In this document: positions 43,205 to 53,830 of the stretch, one piece after another | Layout of the letters: each line of letters begins with the position of its first letter | Position numbering within the stretch: the first letter of the stretch is position 1 | Assembly (NCBI GenBank): GCA_019802505.1 | Contig: JAFMOC010000246.1 | Span: 213,501-277,500 of the forward strand | Reading direction: 5' to 3' | DNA: 64,000 nucleotides | Source: Corydoras sp. C115 | Taxonomy: Eukaryota; Chordata; Actinopteri; Siluriformes; Callichthyidae | The notes under the pieces: model-generated | Databases searched by the model: none | What the model was told of the DNA's origin: nothing | The model's input: only the letters and a program-made list of their open reading frames with translations | Program-made: the position numbers and the translations under genes

Positions 43205-46200
43205 CTGGCAGATTTCACAAACAACAGCAAGCAGGTTTGGATGAGCACAGTTGCCCCACCCTCCACTCCACCCCCACCTCCACTCCACCCCCCCGGTCAA
43301 CAGATTAGCCCCGTTATGTAATCCTTCCTCTTTAAGCCTCACTTTCTTCCTGGCAACGAGCCGCTGATCGTCCTCTTTAGATGAACAGTGTAAGTCTGAC
43401 ACCCGGTGGACAAACGAGGAACAGCAACAGGTTTTTTTTTTTGTTCAATAACATTTTCCCCATGGGTGGCACGGTGGTTTAATGATTGGCATGTTCTCCT
43501 CTCAGGATTCCCGGTTCGAATCCCCATCTGGGTGGAGTTTTCCATGTTACTCCCCGTGTCCGTGTGGGTTTCCTCTGGGTTCTCCGGTTTCCTCCCACAG
43601 TCCAAAACACATGGATCATGGTCAATTGAATTCTCCAAATTGCCCCATATAGAGTGTGTGTGTGTGTGTGAGTGAGTGTGTGCCCAGTGATGGATTGGCG
43701 TCCTGTCCTGGGTCTATCTGCCCAGCGCCCGAAACGTTCTCCCCTGGATGGGCATGGGGAACCCCCCCCCCGCCCCCCGACCCTAATAGAGGATAAAGCG
43801 GAAGATAATGAATTAAAAATGAACTCTGCCTCAGTTCCAGTTGCTTACATGCAAATAATAGACAACAGCACCCCCTGGTGACAGATGGAGGTAATGCACT
43901 GTACAATGTACCCTCCATCACACACATCCACCAACTTGTAGATATCTACGTAATTAACTACGTAATTAAAGACAGTAGCTTGTTTGCTGCTGCACAGTTG
44001 CCCCCACCCCCTCCATCCTCTGAAAAGGCTTTCTATAAGATTTTTTTTTTGGGGGGGGGATTTTTATTTTTGTAGGAAATACCCCCCCACATTGATTCAT
44101 TAAGAAAAGATGGATGTTAAGACGCTCGCCCCCGTGTGGAGAATCTGTGACGACTACGATAGGGTCACCTGACCCGCCTCCACAGAACCCTGGGGTAGAT
44201 GTTCCATACCTGTGGGTTCATGGTGCTGAGGACGTTCTGCAGAATGTGCATGTCCTGAGACTGGATACACGCCTTCAGCTCCTGTCAGAGCAGGGAATGA
44301 AACAACAGTGAGCCGCGGGGTGGATGCTGTGCAGTATGGCGGGGTGAGGCGGGTGGACTCCAGATTACCGTATTTTCCGGACCATGAGGCGCAGTCTGAA
44401 TTACGGGGTCTATTTCTGTATTTGTCCCTCGTATAAGGCGCACCGTACTATAAGGTGCAGTCTGAATTAGGGACTCTATTTCTGTACGGTACTTATTCTG
44501 TACGGCAGCGTATTATAAGGCACTCGCTAAAACATACGATCTACAAGAAAAGTAAAGGATGCAGAACGCTGATTTATAATTGCAGTTTATTCTACTACGG
44601 AACAAAACACACATTATTTAAATCCCTCTTCTCCCACAAATCCATCAGCGTCCTCGTCTTCTGTGTCTGAATTAAAAAGCTGGTTCTCTATCGAGTTCTC
44701 CGGCGTTCCCTCTCATCGATGTCCGAGTCCGTCTCGTCTCCGGGCGGCCGTTCGGCGACGACGCCGGCTTTCGTGAAAGCTCGGACGACGGTCACGGCAG
44801 AACCCTCGGCCCAGACGTCCACAACCCATTCACAGATGGTGGCGTAACTCGCCCCGCCGCCGCCTCCCGAGTTTTAGTAAACGTGTGTTCGCCGTCTATC
44901 ATCCATCGCTCCCACGCCGCCCGCGACTTTACTTTAAACGCCCCGTTTACCCCAACGTCCAGCTGTCCGAGTTCTTTATTTAATCCTCCCGGAATGACGG
45001 CGAGCTCCGGATTCATTTCCTTCACTCGGCTTTTCTGTGAGATGAGCGCGCATGGAGTCACAGACCACCAGGGCGGCGATGTGTGGACAAAAAAAACACC
45101 CGGTCGCACAACAATACTTTATAGATTTTGGAACTCAGTACACGTATAAGGCGCCCCGGATTATAAGGCGCACGTCTGATTTCTGGGAACATTTTAGGCT
45201 TTCAGGTGCGCCTCATAGTCCGGAAAATACGGTACTCCAGCCCCCACCCACGTGCCACATGCGCGCCGATGGGGACCGGCAGGAACTTACAGGGGGCAGA
45301 GACTCCAGCACCTCTCTGGGGTCGAGGCGGCATCCCGGTGGCATCTGCTGCTCGGCGGCCTTGGGCGTGTCCACCTTCGGTTTCGCGGCGTACTCGATGA
45401 CCCGCCTCTTAAAGGCCTCGAGTTCAGTGTGGAAGACGTCCAAGTACCCCTCCTGCCCCACCTGCAGCGCGTGGGCCGAGAGTTATTTCTGCCATCTTGG
45501 GTTTAAAATGTTCATTAATTAATTCATTACTTTCCACTTAGTCATATGTGAGGGTGGTGGGGGGGTTCCCCATGCCCATCCAGGGGAGAACGTTTCAGGC
45601 GCTGGGCAGATACACCCAGGACAGGGGGGCAATCGATCACTGGACACACATGCGCTCGCTCACACACAGATACATATATATAAGTATCATACATATATAT
45701 AAATATGTAAGAAGGGGCAATTTAGAGCAGCCAATTCACCTTGAATCCACATATTTTGGAAAAAAAAAAAAAAAAAGGAAAACCGGCGGGGGGGGGGGGG
45801 GGGGGGATATTGGAATTCAAAACTGAGGAGAACATGCTAATCACCAAGCCACCGTGCCGCCATGTTTGGAATATTTTATCATGCTCATTGTGTGGGCGGT
45901 GCGGTGGCCTAGTGGTTTGGCATGTTCTCCTCTCAGCGATAGGGAGTCCCGGTTCGAATCCCCAATCTGGGTGGAGTTTGCATGTTCTCCCCGTGTACGC
46001 GTGGGTTTCCTCCGGGTTCTCCGCTTTCCTCCCACAGCCCAAAAACATGGATCAAGGTCAATTGAGTTCTCCAAATTGCCCCATATAGAGTGTGTATGTG
46101 TGAGTGAGTGTGTGTCCAGTGATAGATTGGCGTCCTGGCTTGGGTGTATCTGCCCAGCGCCCGAAACGTTCTCCCCTGGATGGGCATGAGGAACCCCCCC

Positions 46201-49200
46201 CCCCCCCCGCGACCCTAAAAGAGGATAAAGTGGAGGATGATGGACGGATGGACGTTGTGTAAAATACTTTCTGAGTGTCGGCTGTGCTGCGTTCTTACTT
46301 TGGCTTTCTGAAAGAACTGGCGGAAGCATGCGCGGGGGTCCTGCTGCACGCTGCGCCCCATCTCCAGGATGAACTGCATCACCACCGCCTGGTGAGCCAC
46401 CTGCTCCATCAGCGCCGCCTTCTGAGACACACACAGAGACGGTGGTGATGTGAGACGGGATTCCAACAAACACTGCCATCTAGTGGCCAAATTACAGAAC
46501 GCAGTTTATGGAAAACATCGGGAATAAGTGTATTGTATATCACGCATTGATACGAATGTGAAGCGCTCAGAGGGGTGTGTTATTGTTAAAATGTCACGGC
46601 TGAAAGAAAAACGGCTCAGCCAATCAGATTTAAGGATCAGATTTTTTAAATATATATATATATATATAGGCGGCACAGTGGCTTAGTGGTTTAGCATGTT
46701 CTCCTCTCAGCGCTAGAGATTCCCGGTTCAAATCCAAATATGGGTGGAGTTTCCATGTTCTCCCCGTGTCCGCGTGGGTTTCCTCCGGGTTCTCCGGTTT
46801 CCTCCCACAGTCCAAAAACATGGACCAAGGTCAATTGAAGTCTCCAAATTGCCCCATATAGAGTGTGTCTGTGTGAGTGAGTGTGTGTCCAGCGATAGAT
46901 TGGCGTCCTGTCCTGGGTGTATCTGCCAGGATGGGCATGGGGAACCTCCCCCCGACCCTAATATAGGATAAAGTGGAAGATAATGGATGGATGTATTTTT
47001 AATATATATATTTATATACAGTGGCACGGTGGCTTAGCATGTTCTCCTCTCAGCGCTAGGGATTCCCGGTTGGAATCCCAATCTGGGTGGACTTTCCATG
47101 TTCTCCCCGTGTCCGCGTGGGTTTCCTCCGGGTTTTCCGGTTTCCTCCCACAGTCCAAAAACATGGATCAAGGTCAATTGAGTTCTCCAAATTGCCCCAT
47201 ATAGAGTGTGTCTGTGTGAGTGAGTGTGTCCAGTGATAGATTGGCGTCCTGTCCTGGGTGTATCTGCCAGGATGGCATGTGGAACCTCCCCCCGACCCTA
47301 ATATAGGATAAAGTGGAAGATAATGAATGGATATATCATGCATTAATACGAATGCCAATCAGATTAAAGGATCCGATTTTTTAAATATATATATATATAT
47401 ATATATATAGACAAACAAACCTGTTCGTTGTAAAGCCGGAAGCACCATAAGATCAGGTAATTTGCCGTGTCCTCACAGATGAGATGCGGCGACTGCGCCA
47501 AGAAGTGCTGACTGTCGTCCCACCTCCTCAGCATCCCTGATAAGCAGAGGGCCACGCCCACAGCCTCGTTACAGCGGCGCGCACAAGACATCCTGCCGAA
47601 GCGGACGTCCGGACGACTTACCGAAATGTTTCACCTCCTGCTCGTGTCTCTGCACGAACGTCAAGCTCCGGTCCTGCTCCGCATCACTCGTCTCCGGCCG
47701 GGAATCGCTTATGATGCTCTAACGAACGTAGAAACAACGTAACCCGTTAAAGTACCAAATAATTATTCCCGGAGTTAATCGTGTGTTAATTAACGCATCA
47801 CGCGGCTCGTCTACCTTGTCAAAGCCGCCGTGGCTGATCTCCACGCCGGGGACGGGGCCGCAGTGGGCGTCCAGCATGTTCTCCTTCATCCTCCACTCCT
47901 GCTCGGTCTGCGAGAGGTGGGAGGAGGAGGCGTGGGCCCGAGCGCGGGCCTGTTCCGCCGACTCGGACCCGTGCAGCTCCAGCCCGCAGAGCTGGTCCTG
48001 CGCCTCCACCAGCTGCCAGCTGGACACGATGGAGGCCTTCACACAGCGCTGCTGCCTCTCGCACAAAGACGCCACGCTCTCCGCACCGGCCTGTGGAACG
48101 CATGGAGAACGTTAGGGGACCGTGTGATGAAGAGTTCCTGATTAGATCGAGGTCAAAATGTCCATCAGATGTTTGGCTTTTGGACGCGTCCACTATCGGT
48201 GTCCAGCATCGCTGTTCCATGCTGGTGATGTCACCGCGTTCATCACGTACTGATCAGAGAAGATCCGAGTGTGATTCAGGACCTCACGTTGTGAACTGTA
48301 CGAAGGTTCCAGTTTGGTTCTCCATAGTTGACGAGGACATTTTCATGACATCCAAGAGATGTTCTTGGGGTTCCCCGGCAGATCTCCATCTGATTCAATC
48401 ATGACGTGGTTGGTGGAGCCAACAAAAACAACAAAACCACCACAGAGCAGGGATTATTTGGCGGGTGCATTATTCCTATCCCAGCACTGCTGCACTAACC
48501 CCCCCTCACCTCAACAGTGTCACTGCAGAACCGACAATCAACAATCCACCACCCTAATGATACCTGTTCTGTATCCATCTCTATAGCACGTGTAAGAAAT
48601 TGATGATGTGAGAGGGGGGCGTTTTCACGTGTGACGTCCTCGAATTTTGTCAAACCGATGTTCTTCAGGTTCCCATGTTCTCCACTGGCACTGGAATCCA
48701 TCTGATTCAATCGTGATGTGGTTGGTGGAGCCAACAAAGACATTTTGGAACGGGTTCCTCTAGGGAACACCGGTCTCAAATTGCTAGTGTGCCAGCTTCG
48801 CAGTCCAGTCCGATTGCGCCAGGCCTCAGACTGTGACCCTGTCAAAAACAGCTGACCAGTCTGATCACAGCATGTGAGGGGGCGTGGCCTAGGCTGCTTC
48901 ATACACTGGAGTTTCCATGTTCTCCCCGTGTCCACGTGGGTTTCCTCCGGGCCCCATATAGAGTGTGTCTGTGTGAGTGAGTGTGTGCCCAACGATAGAT
49001 TGGCGTCCTGTCCTGGGTGTATCTGCCCAGCGCCCGAAACGTTCTCCTCTGGATGGGCATGGAGAACACCCCCCCGCGACCCTAATAGAGGATAAAGCAG
49101 AAGATAATGAATGAATATAAATCGGCGGCACGGTGGCTTAGTGGTTTAGCACGTTCTCCTCTCAGCGCTAGGGATTCCTGGTTCGAACCCCAACCTGGGT

Positions 49201-50432
49201 GGAGTTTCCATGTTCTCCCCGTGTCAGCGTGGGTTTCCTCCGGGTTCTCCGGTTTCCTCCCACAGTCCAAAAACATGGATCAAGTCAATCGAGTTCTCCA
49301 AATTGCCCCATATAGAGTGTGTCTGTGTGAGTGAGTGTGTGTCCAGCGATAGATCGGCGTCCTGTCCTGGGTGTATCTGCCCAGCGCCCGAAACGTTCTC
49401 CCCTGGATGGGCATGGAGAACACCCCCCCCGCCCCCTGCGACCCTAATAGAGGATAAAGCAGAAGATAATGAATGAATATAAATCGGCGGCACGGTGGCT
49501 TAGTGGTTTAGCACGTTCTCCTCTCAGCGCTAGGGATTCCCGGTTCGAATCCCCATCTGGGTGGAGTTTCCATCTCCTCCCCGTGTCCGCGTGGGTTTCC
49601 TCCAGGTTCTCCGGTTTCCTCCCACAGTCCAAAAACATGGATCGAGTCAATCGAGTTCTCCAAATTGCCCCATATAGAGTGTGTCTGTGTGAGTGAGTGT
49701 GTGTCCAGCGATAGATCGGCGTCCTGTCCTGGGTGTATCTGCCCAGCGCCCGAAACGTTCTCCCCTGGATGGACATGGACATGAGACTGTGACCCTGTCA
49801 AAAACAGCTGACCAGTCTGATCTCAACATGTGAGGGGGCGTGGCCTAGGCTGCGTCATACACTACACAAACAATACACAACAATTACTCCTGATCACTAT
49901 TGATCACGTGATAAAGTAAAAAATATAAAAAAAAATAATAAAAAATAATATAGTATCTCAAAAATAATATAAATGCAGAAACACAGACAGAATTAACGCG
50001 GTGCAGTTACAGCAGCCACATTAATAAAGTACGCAACCGCCGCCGCGGGCATTACACAGCGGATTCCCAACAACCGACAACAACCACCGACAACATCCAT
50101 CCATCCATCCATCTCTTTGACATTTTGAAGCAAAAAAAAAAAAAAAAAAAAGAATAAAAAAAAAAGAATAATAAAAAGTGACGTAGTTCAGGTTCTATTT
50201 ACAGAACACGCTACACGTTAGCATGCTAACCGAACTTAACTGTCGACATGCTGATTATATTAATTAATTAAGTTGCCCTCGTTAGACGCGTTAAAGGCGG
50301 TGGATGTGAGTGAAAGGTGAGGAGGTGGAGGAGACCGGGGGGTTTATTTTGGGGGGTTTAACGCTTCACCTCGGGAAGTTGCGCCGGCGGCGAGGCGGCG
50401 GGCTCCGAACGGCGGCTCTCCTCACAAAACAT
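43088..50432 (-). CDS. cdc37l1: CDC37-like 1, Hsp90 co-chaperone (eight coding exons; exon 1 tentative)
   Basis: CDC37L1 (Harc) is a cytosolic paralogue of CDC37 that binds Hsp90/Hsp70 and client kinases. Minus-strand exons: 50370-50432 (tentative), 47815-48090, 47622-47718, 47421-47536, 46299-46421, 45291-45461, 44210-44281, 43088-43204. They sum to 1035 nt, 344 residues plus stop; human has 337. Seen: a coiled-coil block (SSWQLVEAQDQL, QEWRMKENM), the hallmark GMLRRWDDSQHFLAQSPHLI and CEDTANYLILWCF, then ALMEQVAHQAVVMQFILEM, ACFRQFFQKAK, GYLDVFHTELEAFKRRV, and CIQSQDMHILQNVLSTMNPQ joined to VAEYHVRRCLEAGLC. All donors are GT and all acceptors AG, with matching phases. The CDC37-type C-terminal block (MNPQ-VAEYH) is retained, whereas human CDC37L1 as I recall it ends differently. 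The gene lies tail to tail with AK3. Confidence 0.92.
43465..43812 (+). mobile_element. tRNA-derived SINE in CDC37L1 intron 7
   Basis: Head GGTGGCACGGTGGTTTAATG; part of the GCGCTAGG segment before the B box is deleted. Confidence 0.9.
44210..44281 (-). CDS. cdc37l1: CDC37L1 exon 7
   Basis: Acceptor TGCTCTGACAG, donor CAG|GTATGG. Encodes ELKACIQSQDMHILQNVLST then MNPQ, matching CDC37 CFDVKDVQMLQDAISKMDP. Confidence 0.88.
44368..45232 (-). mobile_element. Internally deleted pogo/Tigger-like (Tc1/mariner superfamily) transposon in CDC37L1 intron 6
   Basis: The 865-bp element is bounded by TA and by inverted termini CCGTATTTTCCGGACCATGA (left) and CCGTATTTTCCGGACTATGA (right end, reverse-complemented). 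Subterminal TATAAGGCGCACC motifs recur. Between about 44689 and 45110 the minus strand keeps the C-terminal part of a DDE transposase: SRVKEMNPELAVIPGGLNKE, LGQLDVGVNGAFKVKSRAAW, then after a frameshift near 44870 ASYATICEWVVDVWAEGSAV, TVVRAFTKAGVVAERPPGDE and a stop. The N-terminal DNA-binding half and most of the catalytic domain are missing, so it cannot move itself. Confidence 0.85.
44689..45110 (-). pseudogene. Transposase remnant (DDE superfamily, pogo-like), frameshifted
   Basis: Only the C-terminal third remains, in two frames. Typical wording of the family (IPGGLTKELQPLDIGVN-like, RAAWERWM, VDVWAEGSAVTVVRAFTKAG) is clear. Same strand as CDC37L1 but within its intron. Confidence 0.8.
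45291..45461 (-). CDS. cdc37l1: CDC37L1 exon 6
   Basis: Acceptor CGCTGCAG, donor CCT|GTAAGT. Encodes VGQEGYLDVFHTELEAFKRR followed by a less conserved linker ending DPREVLESLPP; human EEEGYFEAFKNELEAFKSRV and LLESLPQ correspond. Confidence 0.93.
45551..45861 (-). mobile_element. Diverged SINE with AT microsatellite insertion, CDC37L1 intron 5
   Basis: The middle is replaced by TACATATATATAAGTATCAT-like sequence and a run of A then G; older CAGCCAATTCACCTTGAATC subfamily. Confidence 0.75.
45895..46252 (+). mobile_element. tRNA-derived SINE, CDC37L1 intron 5
   Basis: Head GGGCGGTGCGGTGGCCTAG; ends about 45 bp from exon 5. Confidence 0.9.
46299..46421 (-). CDS. cdc37l1: CDC37L1 exon 5
   Basis: Acceptor TGTGTCTCAG, donor AAA|GTAAGA. 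Encodes KAALMEQVAHQAVVMQFILE then MGRSVQQDPRACFRQFFQKA plus K; human KGALMEQIAHQAVVMQFIME is nearly identical. Confidence 0.95.
46475..46640 (-). repeat. Unnamed interspersed element (inverted copy of 4365-4560)
   Basis: Contains ACTGCCATCTAGTGGCCAAA, TTGTATATCACGCATTGATA, GAAGCGCTCAGAGGGGTGTG and GGCTCAGCCAATCAGATTTA. A partial third copy is at 47336-47375. Confidence 0.75.
46669..47331 (+). mobile_element. Two SINEs sharing a diagnostic deletion, CDC37L1 intron 4
   Basis: 46669-46994 and 47021-47331 both lack AGCGCCCGAAACGTTCTCCC (GTATCTGCC|AGGATGG) and read CTAATATAGGATAAAGTGG. AT-rich linker. They lie between about 45-bp direct repeats (CCAATCAGATTTAAGGATC-type, 46620-46667 and 47355-47409). 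Confidence 0.88.
47421..47536 (-). CDS. cdc37l1: CDC37L1 exon 4 (WDDSQ block)
   Basis: Acceptor TGCTTATCAG, donor CAG|GTTTGT. Encodes GMLRRWDDSQHFLAQSPHLI, CEDTANYLILWCFRLYNEQ, the most conserved segment of CDC37/CDC37L1 (human GMLSRWDDSQRFLSDHPYLV). Confidence 0.95.
47622..47718 (-). CDS. cdc37l1: CDC37L1 exon 3
   Basis: Acceptor ACGTTCGTTAG, donor TTCG|GTAAGT. Reads SIISDSRPETSDAEQDRSLT then FVQRHEQEVKHF, matching human DKSESFMQKYEQKIRHF. Confidence 0.9.
47815..48090 (-). CDS. cdc37l1: CDC37L1 exon 2 (coiled coil)
   Basis: 92 codons, phase 0 on both sides. Acceptor CGTTCCACAG, donor AAG|GTAGAC. Reads AGAESVASLCERQQRCVKAS, then IVSSWQLVEAQDQLCGLELH and on to EISHGGFDK. It aligns with human ACQKQKEFVKSSVACKWNLA and REEEWRQKEEAL. 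Confidence 0.88.
48390..48740 (+). repeat. About 310-bp direct repeat with a MITE fragment between
   Basis: CCATCTGATTCAATC(A/G)TGA then GTGGTTGGTGGAGCCAACAA at 48387-48428 and 48696-48739. The MITE fragment (CACAGAGCAGGGATTATTTG to ATACCTGTTCTGT) lies at about 48438-48570. In CDC37L1 intron 1. Confidence 0.65.
48829..49865 (+). mobile_element. SINE triplet between 80-bp direct repeats
   Basis: SINEs 48906-49116 (truncated), 49123-49478 and 49487-49776 are joined by the same short linker ATAAATC. The 80-bp segment CAGACTGTGACCCTGTCAAA...GGCGTGGCCTAGGCTGC occurs at 48829-48905 and 49783-49860. In CDC37L1 intron 1. Confidence 0.88.
50370..50432 (-). CDS. cdc37l1: CDC37L1 candidate first coding exon
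   Basis: A minus-strand ATG at 50432 opens MFCEESRRSEPAASPPAQLP plus E and meets a donor GAG|GTGAAG at 50370 in phase 0, the phase exon 2 needs. The tract lies in a CpG-rich block with a (CCACCT)n run just upstream, as expected for a housekeeping promoter. The frame is also open upstream as far as 50543, without an ATG. No clear similarity to the human N-terminus, so this is inferred from position, phase and total length. Confidence 0.42.
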
Positions 50433-50689
50433 CGGCGCAACGCGATCCCCAAAGCCCTGCAGAGCTGCGGGCGTGCAGCCACCTCCACCTCCACCTCCAC
50501 CTCCACCCCGCCGCGGTGCCGCCCGCCGCTGCCCGAAAAACACACCGCCTTTTAACTCCGAGAGTCAGCGCTCCTCATCCTCCTCCAACCGTCCCGTCCG
50601 CACGGAGTCGACTCTGCGTGAAAACGTAGGGGAATCGGTTGACCGAATCCCCGAATCGATTCCCTAACTTGTTCCTTTGCCATCCAATC

Positions 50690-51622
50690 ATGATCCATCC
50701 TCTGGTAGGGTCGCGGGGGGGAGGGGAGGGGAGGGGGGGGGCGCATGGTTCCCCATGCCCATCCAGGGGAGAACATTTCGGGCGCTGGGCAGATACACCC
50801 AGGACAGGGCGCCAATCCATCGCTGGGCACACACTCACTCACACAGACACACTCTATATGGGGCAATTTGGAGAACTCAATTGACCTTGATCCATGTGTT
50901 TTGGACTGTGGGAAGGAAACCGGAGAACCCGGAGGAAACCCACGCGGACACGGGGAGGACATGGAAACGCCACCCGGATGGGATTCGAACCGGGAATTCC
51001 CCAGCGCTGAGAGGAGAACATGCCAAACCACTAAGCCACCGTGCCACCCCACTAATAATTCATTCATCCATTATCTCCCGCTTTATCCTCTATTAGGGTC
51101 GCGGTGGGGTTCCCCATGCCCATCCAGGGGAGAACGTCTTGGGTGCTGGGCAGATAGACCCAGGACAGGGCGCCAATCCATCGCTGGGCACACTCTCACT
51201 CACACAGACACACTCTATATGGGGCAATTTGGAGAACTTAATTAACTTGATCCATGTTTTTTGGACTGTGGGAAGAAAACCTGAGAACCCGGAGGAAACC
51301 CACGCGGACACGGGGAGGACATGGAAACTCCACCCGGAATGGGATTCGAACCGGGAATCCCCAGCGCTGAGAGGAGAACATGCTAAACCACTAAGCCACC
51401 GTGCCGCCCCACTAATAATAAAAATTTTAAAAAGTAAAAAATGTAATAGAAATAAAGATATATACATCCATTATCTTCAGCTTTATCCTCTATTAGGGTC
51501 TTGGGGGGGGGGGGGTTTCCCCATGCCCATCCAGGGGAGAACGTTTTGGGCGCTGGGCAGATACACCCAGGACAGGACGCCAATCTATCGCTGGACACAC
51601 ACTCACTCACACTCACACACAC
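50690..51622 (-). mobile_element. Two full SINEs and one partial SINE
   Basis: 50690-51049, 51060-51409 and the 3' half 51466-51622. The second is flanked by ACTAATAAT (51051-51059 and 51410-51418). Confidence 0.88.
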
Positions 51623-51773
51623 TCGATCAACCACTCTCGAGATGTTTGTGAAGTAAAAAAATAAAATAAAATAAAATAAAACAAATAAAGGTTCTATTCG
51701 GTGTAACCCACAACTTGGAGTAGACTTTAAGCACAAAGCTAAAAAAATAATAATAATAATAATAAAAAATAAC

Positions 51774-52116
51774 AGGCGGCACGGTGGCTTAGTGGTTTAG
51801 CATGTTCTCCTCTCAGCACTAGGGATTCCCGGTTCGAATCCCCATCTGGGTGGAGTTTCCATGTTCTCTCCGTGTCCGCGTGGGTTTCCTCCGGGTTCTC
51901 CGGTTTCCTCCCACAGTCCAAAAACATGGATCAAGTCAATTGAATTCTCCAAATTGCCCCATATAGAGTGTGTATGTGTGAGTGAGTGTGTGTCCAGCGA
52001 TGGATTGGCGCCCTGTCCTGGGTGTATCTGCCCAGCACCCGAGACGTTCTCCCCTGGATGGGCATTGGGAACCCCACCGCGACCCTAACAGAGGATAAAG
52101 CGGGAGATAATGAATG
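51774..52116 (+). mobile_element. tRNA-derived SINE with perfect 13-bp TSD
   Basis: AATAAAAAATAAC at 51761-51773 and 52117-52129. One of the least changed copies. Confidence 0.95.
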
Positions 52117-52473
52117 AATAAAAAATAACGGTGCGAATTAGAAGAGAACGTATGATTCGTTGAAGTGTGAAGAGTCGATTCCTGGATTCAAATGAATGAC
52201 TTGTGGAAAGGACGTCGGCGTGTTAACTGTATATATATATATATTTATTTATTTATATATATTTTTTATATTTGGTTTGCGTTTTAAACTTTAATTTAAA
52301 CTTTATAAACTGTAACGCAGACACGCTTTAAACACAAACACAGCGCGCGCACGTGACAAAACGCGTACAGAATTGTCCGTGTGCAACCGAAGCCCCGCGT
52401 GTTTGGTTCCCCGCGGAAGACCCACGGTGTCAGCTGCTGCTCCTGAGTGAGTAAATTAAACTCATTTCATTTA

Positions 52474-52945
52474 ATTCATTCATTCATTCATTATCTCCCG
52501 CTTTATCCTCTATTAGGGTCGCGGGGTGGGGTTCCCATGCCCATCCAGGGGAGAACGTTTCGGGCGCCGGGCAGATACACCCCGGACAGGGGGGCAATCT
52601 ATCACTGGACACACACTCACTCACACAGACACACTCTATATGGGGCAATTTGGAGAACTCAACTGACTTGATCCATGTTTTTGGACTGTGGGAGGAAACC
52701 GGAGAACCCGGAGGAAACGCACGCGGACACGGGGAGAACGTGGAAACTCCACCCAGATGGGGATTCGAACCGGGGAATCCCCAGCGCTGAGAGGAGAACA
52801 TGCTAAACCACTAAGCCATCTTGCCGCCCGACACACACTCTAAATGGGGGCAATTTGGAGAACTCAATTGACCTTGATCCATGTTTTTGGACTGTGGGGA
52901 GAACCCGGAGGAAACCCACACGGACACGGGGAGAACATGGAACAT
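52474..52945 (-). mobile_element. SINE followed by an extra partial head
   Basis: Full copy 52474-52829; then 52830-52945 repeats ACACACTCTAAATGGGGGCA through GGGGAGAACATGGA without a tRNA head. Confidence 0.85.
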
Positions 52946-52993
52946 ATGTGGGCAATCTAGAGCATTTCATTTGCCTTTGAAAAACCCATGGAG

Positions 52994-53333
52994 GGGCGGC
53001 ATGGTGGCTTAGTGGTTTAGCATGTTCTCCTCTCGGCGCTGGGGATTCCCGGTTCGAATCCCAATCTGGGTGGAGTTTGCATGTCCTCGCCGTGTCCGCG
53101 TGGGTTTCCTCCGGGTTCTCCGGTTTCCTCCCACAGTCCAAAAAACATGGCTCAAGGTCAATTGAGTTCTTCAAATTGCCCCATATAGAGTGTGTCTGTG
53201 TGAGTGAGAGTGTGCCCAGCGATGGATTGGCGTCTATCTGCCCAGCGCCCGAGATGTTCTCCCCTGGATGGGCATGGAGAACCCCCCCCCCACGACCCTA
53301 ATAGAGGATAAAGTGGAAGATAATGGATGGATG
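52994..53333 (+). mobile_element. tRNA-derived SINE
   Basis: Head GGGGCGGCATGGTGG; the CCTGTCCTGGGTG segment is missing (GGCGTCTATCTGCC). Confidence 0.9.
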
Positions 53334-53623
53334 AATATATATATATTTATATAGATGGCAGATTTAATGATTTGTGTTCTACCCCCCCGTGTGTTCCTGC
53401 TCAGTGATGTTGTCCCCCTCAGTTTTGTCCACGTGGTGGCAGTAGAAGGTCGTGCAAGTCCTCCAGGCTGAGGTTCTATGCCAGGAGCCTCCTCAGGGAG
53501 CTGAGCGAGAATGAGAAACAGTTCAGACTCGGCTGCAGAGAGAGAAAAAAAAAAAAAAAAAAAAACAGAAGTATGTCACCGGTCCAGCTGGCGGTCTGCC
53601 CTGGCCTGCTCTGCCATTCCCAC

Positions 53624-53830
53624 AGGGGGAGAGAGACAGCGAGAGAGACAGTGTGAGAGAGAGACAGCGAGAGAGAGAGACAGCGAGAGAGAGAGACAGC
53701 GAGAGAGAGAGAGAGAGAGAGAGACAGTGTGAGAGAGAGAGAGAGAGAGAGACAGAGAGAGACAGTGTGAGAGAGAGAGAGAGAGAGAGACAGAGAGAGA
53801 GAGAGACGGTGTGAGTCAGTGTGAGAAAAA
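53624..53830 (+). repeat. (GA)n with GACAGC/GACAGTGT interruptions
   Basis: About 200 bp of GAGA tract. Minus-strand LSLSLSH frames are artefacts. Confidence 0.93.
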
